A stretch of DNA of 64,000 bases from Herbaspirillum chlorophenolicum. GTDB lineage: Bacteria > Pseudomonadota > Gammaproteobacteria > Burkholderiales > Burkholderiaceae_D. The notes under the pieces were generated by a model that saw nothing but the letters and a program-made list of their open reading frames with translations, was not told the DNA's origin and made no database searches. How positions within the stretch are numbered: the first letter of the stretch is position 1; the number at the start of each line of letters is the position of its first letter. The stretch covers positions 23,907 through 87,906 of the forward strand of contig NZ_LFLT01000021.1 of NCBI RefSeq assembly GCF_001189955.1. Reading direction: 5' to 3'. Positions 62,105-64,000 of the stretch are shown here, piece after piece. The position numbers and the translations under genes were made by a program.

Positions 62105-62368
62105 ATGAAGAAGACAAAAACATTGCCTAGCGCTCGCGAAATTTTCGGACAGAATGTTCGACGGGTTCGTCGACTAAAAGAGATTTCGCAGGAAGAGCTT
62201 GCGTTTAGGGCGGGGATTAGTCAGACCTACTTGAGCTAAGTGGAAGGCGGCTCAAGGAGTATCTCTGTGGACAACATGGAAGCACTGTCGAGGGCGTTGG
62301 AAATTGGGTTGCCAGATTTACTGAAACTGGATTTGTTCATGATGAACACTGAAGTCACTGAAAAATGA
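62105..62368 (+). pseudogene. XRE-family regulator interrupted by an in-frame stop
   Basis: An 87-codon frame encoding a Cro/CI helix-turn-helix: FGQNVRRVRRLKEISQEELA, then FRAGISQTYLS, a TAA at codon 45 (62237-62239), and onward VEGGSRSISVDNMEALSRAL to the natural stop. The intact family reads LS-(Q/E)-VE here, so a single C-to-T or G-to-T change explains the stop. A terminator hairpin begins on the base after the natural stop, supporting the full-length frame. An AGGAGG lies 15 bases upstream. It resembles controller genes of restriction-modification loci and precedes a GHKL ATPase. Readthrough or a sequencing error are alternatives. Confidence 0.8.
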
Positions 62369-62394
62369 GCCCGCGATTGCGGGCATTTTATTTA
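62369..62394 (+). terminator. Terminator after the XRE frame
   Basis: GCCCGC-GATT-GCGGGC, a perfect stem, followed by ATTTTATTTA. It starts immediately after the TGA at 62366-62368, so the ATPase gene downstream needs its own promoter within 62395-62579. Confidence 0.8.
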
Positions 62395-62579
62395 GACAGC
62401 CCCATTTTCTTAAAAGGTATTCTGTTCTAGGCATAAGGCGACCCAGCATGAAAATTTCTCAGTCAAAGGGGCTGCGTCCAATCCATACAATTCAAATTTT
62501 TTTGATGACTTCGCTTAGAATTCCCTGAGATCAAACTATCAGAATAAAGGCCCACACAACGGGTCAGGGGAAGAATAGA

Positions 62580-64000
62580 TTGCTTAAAACAGACAAATCT
62601 GCAGGACCTGAGGCTATTGAAGTACTGCCGGATCCAGTTAGTCTTATTGAATCGATGCGAGCAGTCGGCTATACGACCGAGACTGCAGTAGCCGATCTCC
62701 TCGACAACAGCATCTCCGCGGGCGCTTCATTTATTCAAATTGAGTATGACGCGACACACGAGCCGTTCGTTTCCATTCTGGATAACGGCAGGGGAATGGA
62801 TGCGTCAGAACTTACCGACGCCATGCGGCATGGAAGCCGCAATCCGGTTGAAAGCCGTGCGGAGAATGACCTTGGTCGATTTGGGCTTGGCCTGAAAACG
62901 GCTTCTCTATCACAGTGTCGAAAACTAACGGTCATCAGCAAAAAAAACTCCGAAATCCATGCCCGTTGCTGGGATCTTGATTTTGTCAAAACGACGCAAC
63001 GATGGATGGTCGTAGTTCCTGAGGCCGAAATGCTGCGGCAACTACCTCTTTTCGGAGCTCTGCTCGAACAAGAAAGCGGTACGCTTGTTGTGTGGCAGGC
63101 GCTCGACAAACTAATGGCAGGATCTGCAACACCCATCGAAGAAATGAAGTCCCGAATGGAGGGGCTTCATCACCATCTCTCATTTGTCTTCCATAGATTT
63201 TCCAAAAAAGAAGATCGCATTCCTGCTATTGGAATTTTTGTGAATGGTGTAAAGCTAGACGTTCTAGACCCCTTCTTGAAAGAAAATTCGTTCACGCAAC
63301 CGCTGGAAGGCCAAGACATAAGAATCGCGGGCGAATCAATCACAGTACAGCCTTATGTTCTTCCTCATCTAAGCCATTTGAGTTCTGACCAAGCGCAACT
63401 CGCCGGCGGGCTGGATAGCCTTCGTAACAATCAAGGCTTTTATATCTATCGCAATCGTCGATTAGTTATCTGGGGTACGTGGTTCCGTTTGGTACCCAAA
63501 GAAGAATTCTTCAAACTGACGCGGGTACAGGTTGACATTCCCAATTCGCTGGACCACCTGTGGTCTTTGGATATCAAAAAATCTTCTGCATCGCCTCCAG
63601 ACACTATTCGCAATCGGCTGCGCGATTTGATCCCACATTTTGCCAATGTCAGCAAGATGACGATCACCTACCCTGGGCGTAAACACAAATCTCAAACTGT
63701 GTTTCATCCATTTTGGGACCGAATAGAGACATCCCATGGAATGTTCCGTTATCAAATCAATACGGATCACCCGTCCATCAAGTCATTGGCAGAGACCCTC
63801 CATAAAAATGACCAGAAAACGCTGCAACACATTCTTGACCTGTTATCCGCAGCCCTTCCTCTCGAGTCGATCTATTCGGACATGTGCTCCGATCGACGCG
63901 CAGAAAAGGTATCCGATCAACAAGGCGAGATCCGTGACATTGCATCAAAAATGATGGCTGTAACCGGCCTCAGTTTGGATGTTGTTCTCAACCTTGATCC
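62580..64000 (+). CDS. MORC/MutL-like GHKL ATPase, 3'-truncated
   Basis: An open frame of 473 codons that runs off the window. The start is a TTG (62580) behind a strong AGGGGAAG ribosome site; no ATG fits the N-terminus. GHKL ATP-binding motifs: N-box ADLLDNSISAGA (residues 38-49, with Asp in the usual Glu position), G1 DNGRGMD (68-74) and G2 GRFGLGLKTA (99-108). Further on, QGFYIYRNRRLVIWGTW and LDHLWSLDIKKSSASPP look like the S5-fold transducer with its conserved Lys. This architecture is known from ATPases in bacterial restriction-modification and Mza-type (MutL, Z1, AIPR) defence loci. AT-richer codon use marks it as acquired. Confidence 0.88.
   Translation, partial: MLKTDKSAGPEAIEVLPDPVSLIESMRAVGYTTETAVADLLDNSISAGASFIQIEYDATHEPFVSILDNGRGMDASELTDAMRHGSRNPVESRAENDLGRFGLGLKTASLSQCRKLTVISKKNSEIHARCWDLDFVKTTQRWMVVVPEAEMLRQLPLFGALLEQESGTLVVWQALDKLMAGSATPIEEMKSRMEGLHHHLSFVFHRFSKKEDRIPAIGIFVNGVKLDVLDPFLKENSFTQPLEGQDIRIAGESITVQPYVLPHLSHLSSDQAQLAGGLDSLRNNQGFYIYRNRRLVIWGTWFRLVPKEEFFKLTRVQVDIPNSLDHLWSLDIKKSSASPPDTIRNRLRDLIPHFANVSKMTITYPGRKHKSQTVFHPFWDRIETSHGMFRYQINTDHPSIKSLAETLHKNDQKTLQHILDLLSAALPLESIYSDMCSDRRAEKVSDQQGEIRDIASKMMAVTGLSLDVVLNLD

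Overview
The window reads as the chromosome of a GC-rich betaproteobacterium, most likely an Oxalobacteraceae member close to Herbaspirillum. This is judged from codon use, the density of LysR regulators, amino-acid and sulfonate-type ABC systems, a DUF4148 protein and several chemoreceptors. No rRNA, tRNA, CRISPR array, insertion sequence or integrase was seen. About 62 kb is ordinary GC-rich chromosome; the last 2 kb is AT-richer and looks like the edge of a genomic island.

Layout: a truncated EamA transporter (2-652) is followed by a long minus-strand operon (9296 to 699): LysR, aspartase/fumarase-family C-N lyase, solute-binding protein, MmgE/PrpD protein, two permeases, ATPase, chemoreceptor. 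The lyase plus MmgE/PrpD pairing suggests catabolism of an aminopolycarboxylate such as iminodisuccinate. Next come a prolyl-tRNA editing protein with a second, paralogous LysR regulator, the potassium transporter kup, a NitT/TauT-type ABC operon with two tandem binding proteins (13629-17431), an ogt repair protein with a clamp-binding-like tail, a flavin reductase-like protein, threonine ammonia-lyase, and an HxlR regulator divergent from an MFS exporter.

A second minus-strand operon (29734 to 22855) repeats the first architecture: RraA-type aldolase, aminotransferase, binding protein, two permeases, ATPase, chemoreceptor. Import, breakdown and chemotaxis for one amino-acid-like compound thus appear to be packaged together twice. 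Then follow feoAB with a small cysteine-rich membrane protein behind a Fur box, a ynfLM-like LysR/MFS pair, an M20 carbamoylase-like hydrolase, a third chemoreceptor, a glutamine amidotransferase-like protein, a DUF4148 repeat protein, an MscS channel, a FUSC transporter, a LysR/CoA-transferase pair and a LysR/MFS pair.

From 50.6 to 56.8 kb lies an iron module: a DUF2325 protein, a FecI sigma factor behind a near-consensus Fur box, FecR, an STN-type TonB receptor, a two-helix membrane protein and an ABC ATPase with altered motifs. It is followed by glutaminase and a GntR-BMP lipoprotein-flavin reductase-deaminase group with two TGTATAC operators 80 bp apart. A Sir2-like gene with an unresolved start ends the core-like DNA. 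Beyond it are an XRE regulator broken by one in-frame stop and the first 473 codons of a MORC/MutL-like GHKL ATPase, the kind found in restriction-modification and Mza-type defence loci. This probable defence island runs off the right edge and is the best candidate for an unusual system.
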